The notes under the pieces: model-generated
What the model was told of the DNA's origin: nothing
Database searches by the model: none
Seen by the model: only the letters and a program-made list of their open reading frames with translations
Program-made: the position numbers and the translations under genes
Shown: positions 40,682 to 49,363 of the stretch, piece after piece
Position numbering within the stretch: the first letter of the stretch is position 1
Layout: each line of letters opens with the position of its first letter
Origin: Amycolatopsis sp. NBC_01480
Lineage (GTDB): Bacteria > Actinomycetota > Actinomycetes > Mycobacteriales > Pseudonocardiaceae
NCBI RefSeq assembly: GCF_036227205.1
Contig: NZ_CP109442.1
Location: forward strand, 6,944,001-7,008,000
DNA length: 64,000 nt
Direction of reading: 5' to 3'

Positions 40682-41857
40682 GTGATCGACTTGTCCGACC
40701 TGACGGCCGTGAAATCCGCTCTGCGGGCGCAGCGGATCGAGACGCCCTCCTGGGCGTTCGCCAACTCCGGCACCCGGTTCAAGGTGTTCCCGCAGGCCGG
40801 GGTGCCGCGCACGCCCGAGGAGAAGATCGCGGACGCGGCGACGGTGCACCGGTTCACCGGCGCGGCCCCGAGCGTCGCGCTGCACATCCCGTGGGACCGG
40901 GTGGACGATTTCGGCGCGCTGACCCGGTACGCCCAGGACCTCGGGGTCGAGGTCGGCGCCATCAACACCAACGTCTTCCAGGACGAGGACTACAAGCTCG
41001 GCTCGGTGACCAACCCGGACCCCGGGGTGCGCCGAAAGGCCACCGATCATCTGCTCGAGGCGATCTCCATCATGGACGCCACCGGCTCGCGTGACCTGAA
41101 GCTGTGGTTCTCCGACGGCATCAACTACCCCGGGCAGGACGACATCCGCGACCGGCAGGACCGGCTGGCCGAAGCGTTGCGCGAGGCCTACACCCGGCTC
41201 GGCGAGGATCAGCGGATCCTGCTGGAGTACAAGCTGTTCGAGCCCGCGTTCTACGCCACCGACATCCCGGACTGGGGCACGGCGTACGCGCATTGCCTGG
41301 AGCTGGGCGAGCGGGCGACGGTGTGCATCGACACCGGGCACCACGCGCCGGGCACGAACATCGAGTTCATCGTCGCGTTCCTGCTGCGGGCGGGCAAGCT
41401 CGGCGCGTTCGACTTCAACTCGCGCTTCTACGCCGACGACGACCTGATGGCCGGCGCCGCCGACCCGTTCCAGCTGTTCCGGATCATGTACGAGATCGTC
41501 CGCGGCGGCGCGCTCGACCCGGCCTACGGCATCAAGTTCATGCTCGACCAGTGCCACAACATCGAGGCGAAGATCCCGGCGATCATCCGCTCGGTGATGA
41601 ACGTGCAGGAGGCCACCGCCAAGGCGCTGCTGGTCGACCGCGACGCCCTGCGCACGGCCCAGCGCGAGGGGAAAGTGCTGGAGTCCAACGCGATCCTGAT
41701 GGACGCGTACAACACCGACGTCCGCCCGATCCTGGCCGAGCTGCGCACCGAGGCCGGCCTGGACCCGGACCCGATCGCGGCCTACCACCGCAGCGGGTAC
41801 CAGGAGAAGATCGTCGCGGAACGAGCCGATGGCCAGCAGGCCGGATGGGGGGCGTGA
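40682..41857 (+). CDS. rhaI: L-rhamnose isomerase
   Basis: The 391-residue protein is the Pseudomonas stutzeri-type rhamnose isomerase (a xylose-isomerase-like TIM barrel), not the E. coli RhaA type. It converts L-rhamnose to L-rhamnulose. Metal-site residues lie in LLEYKLFEPAFY, CIDTGHHAPGTNIEF and FDFNSRFYADDDL, in the expected order. It starts at a GTG with GAGGAAAG ahead; an ATG at 40583 lies inside rhaM. The stop overlaps the next gene. Confidence 0.93.
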   Translation: MIDLSDLTAVKSALRAQRIETPSWAFANSGTRFKVFPQAGVPRTPEEKIADAATVHRFTGAAPSVALHIPWDRVDDFGALTRYAQDLGVEVGAINTNVFQDEDYKLGSVTNPDPGVRRKATDHLLEAISIMDATGSRDLKLWFSDGINYPGQDDIRDRQDRLAEALREAYTRLGEDQRILLEYKLFEPAFYATDIPDWGTAYAHCLELGERATVCIDTGHHAPGTNIEFIVAFLLRAGKLGAFDFNSRFYADDDLMAGAADPFQLFRIMYEIVRGGALDPAYGIKFMLDQCHNIEAKIPAIIRSVMNVQEATAKALLVDRDALRTAQREGKVLESNAILMDAYNTDVRPILAELRTEAGLDPDPIAAYHRSGYQEKIVAERADGQQAGWGA

Positions 41858-43890
41858 GGGTGACCGTGCCCGAAGAGCTGGTGGCGCGCAGCAACGCGCT
41901 CGGCGCCGATCCGCGCAACACCAACTACGCCGGGGGCAACACCTCGGCCAAGGGGTCCACAGTGGACCCGGTCACCGGCGGGCCCACGGAACTGCTGTGG
42001 GTCAAGGGCTCCGGGGGAGACCTCGGCACGCTGACCGAGGCCGGGCTCGCCGTGCTGCGGCTGGACCGGCTGCGCGCGCTCGTCGAGGTCTATCCCGGCG
42101 TCGAGCGCGAGGACGAGATGGTCGCCGCGTTCGACTACTGCCTGCACGGCCGGGGCGGCGCGGTCCCGTCGATCGACACCGCGATGCACGGGCTGGTCGA
42201 CGCGCCGCACGTGGACCACCTGCACCCGGACTCGGGCATCGCGCTGGCCACCGCGGCCGACGGCGCCGCCCTGACCAAGGAGTGCTTCGGCGACCGCGTC
42301 GCGTGGGTGGACTGGCGGCGGCCCGGGTTCCAGCTCGGGCTGGACATCGCGGCGGTCAAGGCGGCCAACCCGCAGGCGATCGGCGTGATCCTCGGCGGCC
42401 ACGGCGTCACCGCCTGGGGCGCCACTTCCGAAGAGTGCCGGCGGAACTCGCTGGAGATCATCCACACCGCGGAGAAGTTCCTCGCCGAGCGGGGCCAGGC
42501 CGAGCCGTTCGGCGCCGTCGTGCCCGGCTTCGAAGCACTGTCCGAAAAGGACCGCCTGGCCCGGGCGGCCGCGCTGGCGCCGGTGGTCCGCGGGCTGGCG
42601 TCGACCGATCAACGCCAGGTCGCGCACTACACCGGGAGCGAGGTGGTGCTGGAGTTCCTGGCACGGGAGAAGCTCGCGCCGCTGGCCGCGCTCGGCACCT
42701 CGTGCCCGGACCACTTCCTGCGCACCAAGGTCCGCCCGCTGGTGGTCGACCTGCCGGCCACCGCGCCGCTGGAGGACGTCGTCGCGCGGCTGAAGGAATT
42801 GCACGCCGAGTACCGCACCGAGTACCGCGCCTACTACGAGCGGCACGCGACGCCGGACAGCCCGGCGATGCGCGGTGCCGACCCGGCGATCGTGCTGGTG
42901 CCGGGGGTCGGGATGTTCTCCTTCGGCAAGGACAAGCAGACCGCGCGGGTGGCGGGGGAGTTCTACGTCAACGCCATCAACGTGATGCGCGGCGCCGAGG
43001 CGGTGTCCACGTACGCGCCGATCGCGGAGAGCGAGAAGTTCCGCATCGAGTACTGGGCGCTGGAAGAGGCCAAGCTGAAGCGGCTGCCGAAGCCGAAACC
43101 GCTGGCCGGGCGGATCGCGTTGGTCACCGGGGCTGGTTCGGGGATCGGGAAGGCGATCGCCGAGCGCCTCGCGGCCGAGGGCGCGTGTGTCGCGATCGCG
43201 GACCTGAACGCGGACGCGGCGGCCGAAGTGGCGCAAGGCATCGGCGGGCCGGACAAGGCCGTCGCGGTGACCGCGGACGTCACCGATGCCGGCGCCGTGC
43301 AGGCCGCGGTGGACGCGACCGTGCTGGCATTCGGCGGGATCGACCTGGTGGTGAACAACGCCGGGCTGTCCATCTCGAAGCCGTTGCTGGAGACCACCGA
43401 ACGCGATTGGGACCTCCAGCACGACGTGATGGCCAAGGGCTCGTTCCTGGTCTCGCAGGCCGCGGCGAAGGCGATGGTCGCGCAGGGCATCGGCGGCGAC
43501 ATCGTGTACATCTCGTCGAAGAACTCGGTGTTCGCCGGGCCCAACAACGTCGCGTACGGCGCGGCGAAGGCCGACCAGGCGCACCAGGTCCGGCTGCTGG
43601 CGGCCGAGCTGGGCGGGCACGGCATCCGGGTCAACGGCGTGAACCCCGACGGCGTCGTCCGCGGCTCCGGCATCTTCGCCGGCGGCTGGGGCGCGCAGCG
43701 GGCCGCGGTGTACGGCGTGCCGGAGGAGAAGCTCGGCGAGTTCTACGCCCAGCGCACCATCCTCAAGCGCGAGGTGCTGCCCGAGCACGTGGCCGCCGCG
43801 GTCTTCGCGCTCACCGGCGGCGACCTGACCCACACCACCGGGCTGCACGTGCCGGTGGACGCCGGCGTGGCCGCCGCGTTCCTTCGCTGA
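41854..43890 (+). CDS. rhaD: Bifunctional rhamnulose-1-phosphate aldolase / L-lactaldehyde dehydrogenase
   Basis: A 678-residue fusion. The N-terminal class II aldolase (about 1-400) has NTNYAGGNTSAKG and zinc histidines in HVDHLHPDSGIA and GGHGVTAWG. The C-terminal SDR (about 410-678) has TGAGSGIGKA, NNAG, ISSKNS and YGAAK. It splits rhamnulose phosphate to dihydroxyacetone phosphate and lactaldehyde and oxidises the latter to lactate. GTG at 41854 overlaps the previous stop; ATG at 41845 and GTG at 41860 are possible. The symbol follows the Rhizobium fused gene. Confidence 0.9.
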   Translation: MRVTVPEELVARSNALGADPRNTNYAGGNTSAKGSTVDPVTGGPTELLWVKGSGGDLGTLTEAGLAVLRLDRLRALVEVYPGVEREDEMVAAFDYCLHGRGGAVPSIDTAMHGLVDAPHVDHLHPDSGIALATAADGAALTKECFGDRVAWVDWRRPGFQLGLDIAAVKAANPQAIGVILGGHGVTAWGATSEECRRNSLEIIHTAEKFLAERGQAEPFGAVVPGFEALSEKDRLARAAALAPVVRGLASTDQRQVAHYTGSEVVLEFLAREKLAPLAALGTSCPDHFLRTKVRPLVVDLPATAPLEDVVARLKELHAEYRTEYRAYYERHATPDSPAMRGADPAIVLVPGVGMFSFGKDKQTARVAGEFYVNAINVMRGAEAVSTYAPIAESEKFRIEYWALEEAKLKRLPKPKPLAGRIALVTGAGSGIGKAIAERLAAEGACVAIADLNADAAAEVAQGIGGPDKAVAVTADVTDAGAVQAAVDATVLAFGGIDLVVNNAGLSISKPLLETTERDWDLQHDVMAKGSFLVSQAAAKAMVAQGIGGDIVYISSKNSVFAGPNNVAYGAAKADQAHQVRLLAAELGGHGIRVNGVNPDGVVRGSGIFAGGWGAQRAAVYGVPEEKLGEFYAQRTILKREVLPEHVAAAVFALTGGDLTHTTGLHVPVDAGVAAAFLR

Positions 43891-43954
43891 GGCTCGCACC
43901 GCGGAGACTCCGCCCGCTGAGGCTCCGCCCGCGGGAGGCTCGCACCACCGGAAC

Positions 43955-44007
43955 GCAGCGGATGACGCTTTCGCTGCACTCGGCGCAGGGAAAGCGTCAT
44001 CCGCTGC
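43955..44007. repeat. 23-bp stem palindrome inside the rhamnose operon
   Basis: GCAGCGGATGACGCTTTC (43955-43972) continues pairing to 43977 with one mismatch against 43985-44007, leaving a 7-base loop. Imperfect GAGGCTCSC repeats lie just before it (43890-43945). It begins 64 bases after the fused aldolase gene and ends 28 bases before the next start, so it may cut expression of the last two genes. Confidence 0.75.
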
Positions 44008-44035
44008 AACAAGACACGACAGGAGAGAGGGCACC

Positions 44036-45472
44036 ATGACCGACACACTCGACGGGATCGGCCGGATCACCCCGCGCCGCACCCGCGTCGGCCTGGTGGC
44101 CGGCGGGCTCGGCGCGTACTGGCCGCAGTTCCCGGAGCTGCTGCCGCAGTTGCAGGCCTCGGCGCGGCGGGTGTCCGCACGACTGTCCGATATGGACTGT
44201 GAGGTGATCGACGCCGGCTTCGTCTCCGACGCCCAGGAAGGCGCGGCGGCCGCGGAGAAGCTGCGAGTGGCCGATTGCGACCTGATCATCGGGTTCCTCA
44301 CCACGTACCTGACCTCCAGCATGCTGGCCCCGATCGCGCAGCGCAGCGGCTCGCCCGTGCTGCTGCTGAACCTGCAGCCGACCGAGGCGATGGACCACGC
44401 GAGCTTCGACACCGGCGCATGGCTGGCATACTGCGGCGCCTGCCCGTTGCCGGAGATGGCGAACACCTTCCGGCGCGTCGGCGTCGAGTTCCGCTCGGTG
44501 TCGGGGTACCTGGAGGACGAGCGGGCCTGGACGCGGATCGGGCGGTGGATCAAGGCGGCGGGCGTGCGGGCGGCGTTCCGGCACGGCCGCCACGGCCTGC
44601 TGGGCCACCTGTACCCGGGCATGATGGACGTCTCCACAGATCCCACGCTCGTCTCGGCGCAGCTCGGCGGGCACGTCGAGATCCTGGAGGTCGACGACCT
44701 GCGCGTGCGCGTGGAGCAGGTCACCGAGGCCGAGACGAGCGAGCGGATGGCGCTCGCGCGCAAAGTGTTCACTGTGGATGATTCCGTAGCGGACGAAGAC
44801 TTCGCCTGGGGCGCCCAGGTTTCCGTCGCGCTCGACCGGCTGGTGGCCGACTTCGGCCTGGACTCGCTGGCCTACTACCACCGCGGCCTCGACGGCGAGA
44901 CGCACGAGCGCGTCGGCGCTGGCTTCATCCTCGGCGCCTCGCTGCTCACTGCGCGCGGCATCCCGGCCGTCGGGGAGTACGAGCTGCGCACCTCGCTGGC
45001 GATGCTCCTGATGGACCGCCTCGGCGCGGGCGGCTCGTTCACCGAGCTGCAGGCGCTCAACTTCCGCGACAACGTGGTGGAGATGGGCCACGACGGCCCC
45101 GCGCACCTGGCGATCAGCGCGAGCCGGCCGCTGCTGCGCGGGCTCGGGGTGTACCACGGCAAACGCGGCTGGGGTGTGTCCGTCGAGTTCGACGTGAAGC
45201 ACGGGCCGGTGACGTTGTGCGGCCTCGCGCAGGGGCGCGACGGCACGTTCTCGATCGTCGCGTCGGAGGGCGAGGTGGTGCCCGGCCCGCTGCTGGAGAT
45301 CGGCAACACCACCTCGCGCGTCGACTTCGGCTGCGACCCGGGGGAGTGGACCGACGCGTGGTCGGCCAGCGGCATCGCGCACCACTGGGCGCTGGGCACC
45401 GGGCACCGGGTCGGTGAGCTGACCGCGGTGGCCGACCTGCTGGGGCTGGACCTGACCGTGGTGCGGGTGTGA
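44036..45472 (+). CDS. L-arabinose/L-fucose isomerase family protein
   Basis: This 478-residue protein belongs to the AraA/FucI fold. VGLVAGGLGAYWPQFPELL opens the N-terminal domain, LIIGFLTTYLTSS and the glutamates in GEYELRTSLAMLL and in the 300-320 region fit the metal site, with histidines in VEMGHDGPAHL and GIAHHWALGTGH. It is not close enough to call a true arabinose isomerase. The operon already has a rhamnose isomerase, so this may handle another 6-deoxy sugar or be an accessory of unknown role. GGAGAGAGG precedes the ATG; the stop overlaps rhaB. Confidence 0.8.
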   Translation: MTDTLDGIGRITPRRTRVGLVAGGLGAYWPQFPELLPQLQASARRVSARLSDMDCEVIDAGFVSDAQEGAAAAEKLRVADCDLIIGFLTTYLTSSMLAPIAQRSGSPVLLLNLQPTEAMDHASFDTGAWLAYCGACPLPEMANTFRRVGVEFRSVSGYLEDERAWTRIGRWIKAAGVRAAFRHGRHGLLGHLYPGMMDVSTDPTLVSAQLGGHVEILEVDDLRVRVEQVTEAETSERMALARKVFTVDDSVADEDFAWGAQVSVALDRLVADFGLDSLAYYHRGLDGETHERVGAGFILGASLLTARGIPAVGEYELRTSLAMLLMDRLGAGGSFTELQALNFRDNVVEMGHDGPAHLAISASRPLLRGLGVYHGKRGWGVSVEFDVKHGPVTLCGLAQGRDGTFSIVASEGEVVPGPLLEIGNTTSRVDFGCDPGEWTDAWSASGIAHHWALGTGHRVGELTAVADLLGLDLTVVRV

Positions 45473-46923
45473 AACGGCTGGCCGCGGTCGACCTGGGCGC
45501 GTCCAGCGGGCGCGTGATGGCCGGCTCGGTCGGGCCGGGGCACCTGGCGATCGAGGAGGTGCGGCGCTTCCCGAACGGCGCCGTGCGCGCGGCCGGGACG
45601 CTGTACTGGGACGTGCTCGGCCTGCACCGCGAAATCCTCGCCGGCCTCGGCGAGGCGCACCGCGCCGGACCGCTGGACGGCATCGGCATCGACTCGTGGG
45701 CGGTGGACTACGGGCTGCTCGACGCGCACGGGAACCTGCTCGGCAACCCCGTGCACTACCGCGACGCGCGCACCGAAGGCGTGCTGGAGCGCGTCGTGCG
45801 GACGGTGCCGGAGCGGGAGCTGTTCGACGTCACCGGGCTGCAGCAGCTGCCCTTCAACACGCTGTACCAGCTGGTGTCCGAAGCCGACCGGCTGAACACC
45901 GCGTCCACCCTGCTGCTGATCCCGGACCTGCTGGCCTACTGGCTCACCGGGCAGGCCGGGGCCGAGCACACCAACGCCTCCACCACACAGCTCTACGACG
46001 TGCGAGCGCGGGCCTGGGCGGTCGAGCTGGCCGAGCGCGTCGGCATTCCGGCCCGGCTGCTGCCGCCGTTGCGCGAGCCGGGGGAGCGGATCGGCACGCT
46101 GCTGCCGGACCTGGCCGCCGAGCTGGCGCTGCCGGAGCTGCCGGTGGTCGCGGTCGGCTCGCATGACACCGCGTCGGCCGTGGTCGCGGTGCCGGCCGAG
46201 CCCGGCGCGAATTTCGCGTACATCTCGTCGGGCACCTGGTCGCTGGCCGGGCTGGAGCTGGACCGGCCGGAGCTGGGCGACGCCGCGCTGGCCGCGAACT
46301 TCACCAACGAGGGCGGCGTCGACGGCACGATCCGGTTCCTGCGCAACGTGATGGGCCTGTGGGTGCTCACCGAGACCCTGCGGACGTGGGCCGCCCGGGG
46401 CGAGCGGGCCGAGCTGGCCGAGGTGCTCGCCGAAGCCGCCGCCGCGCCGCCGCTCGCCGCCGTGGTGGATGTGGACGCGCCCGCGTTCCTGCCGCCCGGG
46501 GACATGCCGGCGCGCATCGCCGCCGCCTGCCGGGAGACCGGGCAGCGGCCGCCGGAAACGCGCGGCGAGGTCGTCCGGTGCATTGTGGACAGTCTCGCGC
46601 TGGCCTACCGCCGCACGGTCCGGCAGGCCGCGCGCCTGGCGGGCCGGACGGTCGACGTGGTCCATGTCGTCGGCGGCGGCGCCCGCAACACCCTGCTGTG
46701 CCAGCTGACCGCCGACGCGTGCGAGGCCCCGGTGCTGGCCGGGCCGGTCGAGGCAGCCGCGCTGGGCAACGTGCTGGTGCAGGCCCGTACGCTGGGCGCC
46801 GATCTGCCGGATCTGGACGCGATGCGCGAGTTGATCCGTCGGACACAGCCGCTGCGCCGGTACCTGCCTACGGGCGGGGACTGGGCCGCGGCCGAAGCGC
46901 GGCTGCACTCTGCGGATGCGTGA
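45469..46923 (+). CDS. rhaB: Rhamnulokinase
   Basis: The 484-residue FGGY-family kinase phosphorylates L-rhamnulose. It begins KRLAAVDLGASSGRVMAGSV, with the phosphate-1 loop, then IDSWAVDYGLLD, the RhaB-typical FNTLYQL, LIPDLLAYWLTG, and the C-terminal nucleotide site HVVGGGARNTLLCQLTAD. It starts at a GTG overlapping the previous stop (GTGA) and is the last gene of the operon, ended by a perfect hairpin. In this layout the kinase is separated from rhaI and rhaD by the extra isomerase-like gene. Confidence 0.93.
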   Translation: MKRLAAVDLGASSGRVMAGSVGPGHLAIEEVRRFPNGAVRAAGTLYWDVLGLHREILAGLGEAHRAGPLDGIGIDSWAVDYGLLDAHGNLLGNPVHYRDARTEGVLERVVRTVPERELFDVTGLQQLPFNTLYQLVSEADRLNTASTLLLIPDLLAYWLTGQAGAEHTNASTTQLYDVRARAWAVELAERVGIPARLLPPLREPGERIGTLLPDLAAELALPELPVVAVGSHDTASAVVAVPAEPGANFAYISSGTWSLAGLELDRPELGDAALAANFTNEGGVDGTIRFLRNVMGLWVLTETLRTWAARGERAELAEVLAEAAAAPPLAAVVDVDAPAFLPPGDMPARIAAACRETGQRPPETRGEVVRCIVDSLALAYRRTVRQAARLAGRTVDVVHVVGGGARNTLLCQLTADACEAPVLAGPVEAAALGNVLVQARTLGADLPDLDAMRELIRRTQPLRRYLPTGGDWAAAEARLHSADA

Positions 46924-46992
46924 AGACCCGCCTGTTTCGGCGTGAGCCTGCCTCCTGCGCGGTGTTGTTCACGCGCGCCCATGCGGTGCTCG

Positions 46993-47023
46993 GCTGCCTC
47001 CGTCCACATCGGACGGAGGCAGC
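46993..47023. terminator. Terminator between rhaB and the facing secreted-protein gene
   Basis: GCTGCCTCCGTCC (46993-47005) pairs perfectly with 47011-47023 over the loop ACATC. It sits between converging genes and should work both ways. Confidence 0.85.
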
Positions 47024-47039
47024 ACGAGCGCACGAGAGG

Positions 47040-48335
47040 TCAGGCGCCGGCACTCATGGTGGTCAGCGTCTGGACCGCGCTCTTCGCCGCGGCTTCGTCG
47101 GCCGGATCCGGTTGCGCGAGGGTGTGCTGCGTGCAGCCCAGCAGCTGCAGCGACGCCCGCAACCGCAGCGTCAGGAAACGCAGCAGGCCGACGCCGGTCG
47201 CGGAGTCGGGGGACGGGGCGTTGCGCAGCAGGGTCCGGTCGGCCGTCAGCCGGGGCAGCCCGACGGTGCGCAGATCGCGGCAGTAGGCCCGGGTGGTGTC
47301 GGTGCGGGGGTTCAGCGCGGGCTGGTCGACCCCGGCCCGGTACAGGTTCGTCTTGCGCACGTTCGGGACCCCGTTGACGAGGGTCATCGGGTCCCCCGGC
47401 GGCACCAGCGCGACCGGCGCGGGCTGGTGCGCCGCGGCCTGCAGCTCGTTCAGCGCGAGTGAGGTCGTGCTGCCGGTTCCGGTGGTGAGGTCCTTCGCGG
47501 TGAACGGTGTGCAGCCGAAAGCCGGATCGACGAACGCGTCCAGCAGCCGGTTGTCGCTGCCGTTGGCCAGTGTCGTCACCGGGCCGAGCTGGGCGGAGCC
47601 CGCGGTGCCGTCCTGCGCGGTCCGCCCGTCCTGGGTGGCCACGTAGGTGGTCGTCACGTTGTCGCTCTGGTCCTGGTCGACGAGGGAGAAGTCCCGCGTG
47701 GTCGGGCAGGGGTGCCCGTCGCGGGCGACCCCGAGCGCGGGCACGGTCAGCTTGCCCGCGCGCTCGGCCGCGCCGGTGGCGGCGAAGAACCGGGCCGCCC
47801 CGCACTGCGCGAACTGACCGAAGGGGGAGCCCGCGACGCCGTTCACGCACTGGCCGCTGCGCAGGGAGCCGCCGGTGCCACCGAGGGTCAGCGTCCCGCC
47901 GTTGCTGCCGAACCACAGCCCGACCACGGCGCCCGCGGGCAGGACCGGGACCACGGGCGGGGCGGCGGGGGCGGTCCCGTCGTCGATCACCAGCGGCCGG
48001 TAGACCGACAGCGCGCCCGTGGCCGGATCGAGGACCGTGGCCTCGACGAACGCCGACTGCAGCGGGTTCGCCTCGGTGCAGGGCCCGTCGGCGGGGTTGG
48101 TCGCGCTGAGCCGGTACGGCGTCGCCAGGCCGTTCGCCGAAAGCGGGTTCGCGGGTACGGAAACGGTGCACGCCGGGTTCGGCACGGCCACCGTCGCCGG
48201 CGAGGGCGTCCTGGGTGCGGCCACCGCAACGCCGATCACGGCCAGTGACAAGGCGGCGACTGTCGCGCCCAGCCGGATCGGCGTGACCTGGCCGAGCAAG
48301 CGTGCTTTTCGATGATCAGGATAGTGTTTCGGCAC
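47040..48335 (-). CDS. Secreted protein of unknown function, eight cysteines
   Basis: The 431-residue protein starts at a GTG at 48335 with AAAGG eight bases ahead; a GTG at 48371 has no ribosome-binding site. A signal/anchor segment (RLGATVAALSLAVIGVAVAAP) leads to a beta-rich body with an even number of cysteines (ACTVS, GPCTEA, SGQCVN, FAQCGA, HPCPTT, FGCTPF, AYCRDL, LGCTQH), suggesting disulfides outside the cell. No known domain was recognised. It diverges from the redox operon at 48549 and shares a 213-base promoter region with an A+T-rich palindrome. Confidence 0.72.
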   Translation of the reverse strand: MPKHYPDHRKARLLGQVTPIRLGATVAALSLAVIGVAVAAPRTPSPATVAVPNPACTVSVPANPLSANGLATPYRLSATNPADGPCTEANPLQSAFVEATVLDPATGALSVYRPLVIDDGTAPAAPPVVPVLPAGAVVGLWFGSNGGTLTLGGTGGSLRSGQCVNGVAGSPFGQFAQCGAARFFAATGAAERAGKLTVPALGVARDGHPCPTTRDFSLVDQDQSDNVTTTYVATQDGRTAQDGTAGSAQLGPVTTLANGSDNRLLDAFVDPAFGCTPFTAKDLTTGTGSTTSLALNELQAAAHQPAPVALVPPGDPMTLVNGVPNVRKTNLYRAGVDQPALNPRTDTTRAYCRDLRTVGLPRLTADRTLLRNAPSPDSATGVGLLRFLTLRLRASLQLLGCTQHTLAQPDPADEAAAKSAVQTLTTMSAGA

Positions 48336-48417
48336 CGTGCTGCCTTTCTGCGGATTGGGGAAGTCCCTCACCCGGCGAAGGACGCTAACACGGATAACGG
48401 AATGATCACATTGCTTC

Positions 48418-48435
48418 CGGTAAGAATATTTACCG
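48418..48435. promoter_or_regulatory. A+T-rich palindrome between divergent genes
   Basis: CGGTAA and TTACCG flank GAATAT, giving an 18-base dyad in the only A+T-rich part of this region. It lies 83 bases from one start and 114 from the other. A shared operator is plausible. Confidence 0.5.
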
Positions 48436-48548
48436 TGACCTCCGAATAACGCTCCGGAGTCTATGAAGTCGGGACGGAAACCTTCCTAAGCACGGGTTTT
48501 GTGGTGTAACTTGGCTGCCCGTAACCCGTTAGTGATCTGCTGTGTCGC

Positions 48549-49157
48549 GTGGAGTCTTGTGTGTTTACTGATCTTTCACTCAGCGTCCTCGCGGACTCGC
48601 CACATGATCTCGGTGTGCACGAGGTCGCCGCGCTTTCGGCCCGGTTGTCCTTTGCGTTCCTTTGCCTCGGCCTGTCCTGGGGCGTGTTCACCAGTACCGG
48701 CTGGCTGGAGCGGCTGACCGGTCGGCAGGCCACTCGCAGTAGTCACCAGGTGCTGGTGACCACGGCGCTCGCCTTCGGGATGCTGCACGCGCTGGCCTTC
48801 CTGCTGATGTGGGACCGGCCGTTCTCGCTCGCCGCGCTGACCATCCCGATGTGGTTCGGCGGCTGGGGCGAGGCCGCCGGGGTCGCCGGGCTGGAGCTGA
48901 TGCTGGCCGTCCTGGTGTCCACCGGGCTGCAGCGGTTCCTGCGCTACCGGCGATGGCTCGCGGTGCACCGGCTGGCCTACCCGGCGGTCGCGCTCTGCGT
49001 GGCGCACGCGTTCGTCGGAGCCTGGGTCGACGGCCACCTGGCCGGGTTGTGGCTGGCCGGGCTGCTGTTCGCCGTGCCCGCGGCGCTGACCGCCGTCCTC
49101 CGGTTCCTCTCGCCCGGCGTGCTCGCCGGGCTCGGGCTGCTGGAGGCGCGACGGTGA
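48549..49157 (+). CDS. Ferric-reductase-like membrane protein (b-type heme candidate)
   Basis: This 202-residue protein has about five transmembrane segments: LSFAFLCLGLSWGVF, TTALAFGMLHALAFLLM, a segment near 105-120, RLAYPAVALCVAHAFVGAW and LWLAGLLFAVPAALTAVL. Histidines in GMLHALAF and in AVHRLAYPAVALCVAHAF are spaced like heme-b ligands of ferric-reductase-like domains. It lacks the FAD and NAD domains of a full reductase; these are provided by the next two genes, which overlap it. The GTG at 48549 is the likely start, though the ribosome-binding site is weak. Confidence 0.75.
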   Translation: MESCVFTDLSLSVLADSPHDLGVHEVAALSARLSFAFLCLGLSWGVFTSTGWLERLTGRQATRSSHQVLVTTALAFGMLHALAFLLMWDRPFSLAALTIPMWFGGWGEAAGVAGLELMLAVLVSTGLQRFLRYRRWLAVHRLAYPAVALCVAHAFVGAWVDGHLAGLWLAGLLFAVPAALTAVLRFLSPGVLAGLGLLEARR

Positions 49158-49363
49158 CGGGCCGCGTACGGGTCAGCGTCGACAACCACCGGTGCCACCG
49201 CTACGGGCTGTGCCAGACCGAAGCGCCCGCTGTGTTCGAGATCGGCCAAGACGGGCGCCTGCGGTACCAGCGCCGTCCGGTGGACAGCGAGCGGGCGCCG
49301 GTCCTGATGGCGGCGCGCTGCTGCCCGATGCAGGCCATCACGATCGAGGAGCGGGACGCGTGA
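49154..49363 (+). CDS. Small ferredoxin (3Fe-4S type)
   Basis: The 69-residue protein has VDNHRCHRYGLCQTEAPAVF and a later AARCCPMQAITI, the cysteine spacing of the small 3Fe-4S or [4Fe-4S] ferredoxins that commonly serve P450s in actinomycetes. It starts at a GTG overlapping the membrane-protein stop and its own stop overlaps the reductase start. Placement suggests it carries electrons from the reductase to the membrane heme protein. Confidence 0.88.
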   Translation: MTGRVRVSVDNHRCHRYGLCQTEAPAVFEIGQDGRLRYQRRPVDSERAPVLMAARCCPMQAITIEERDA

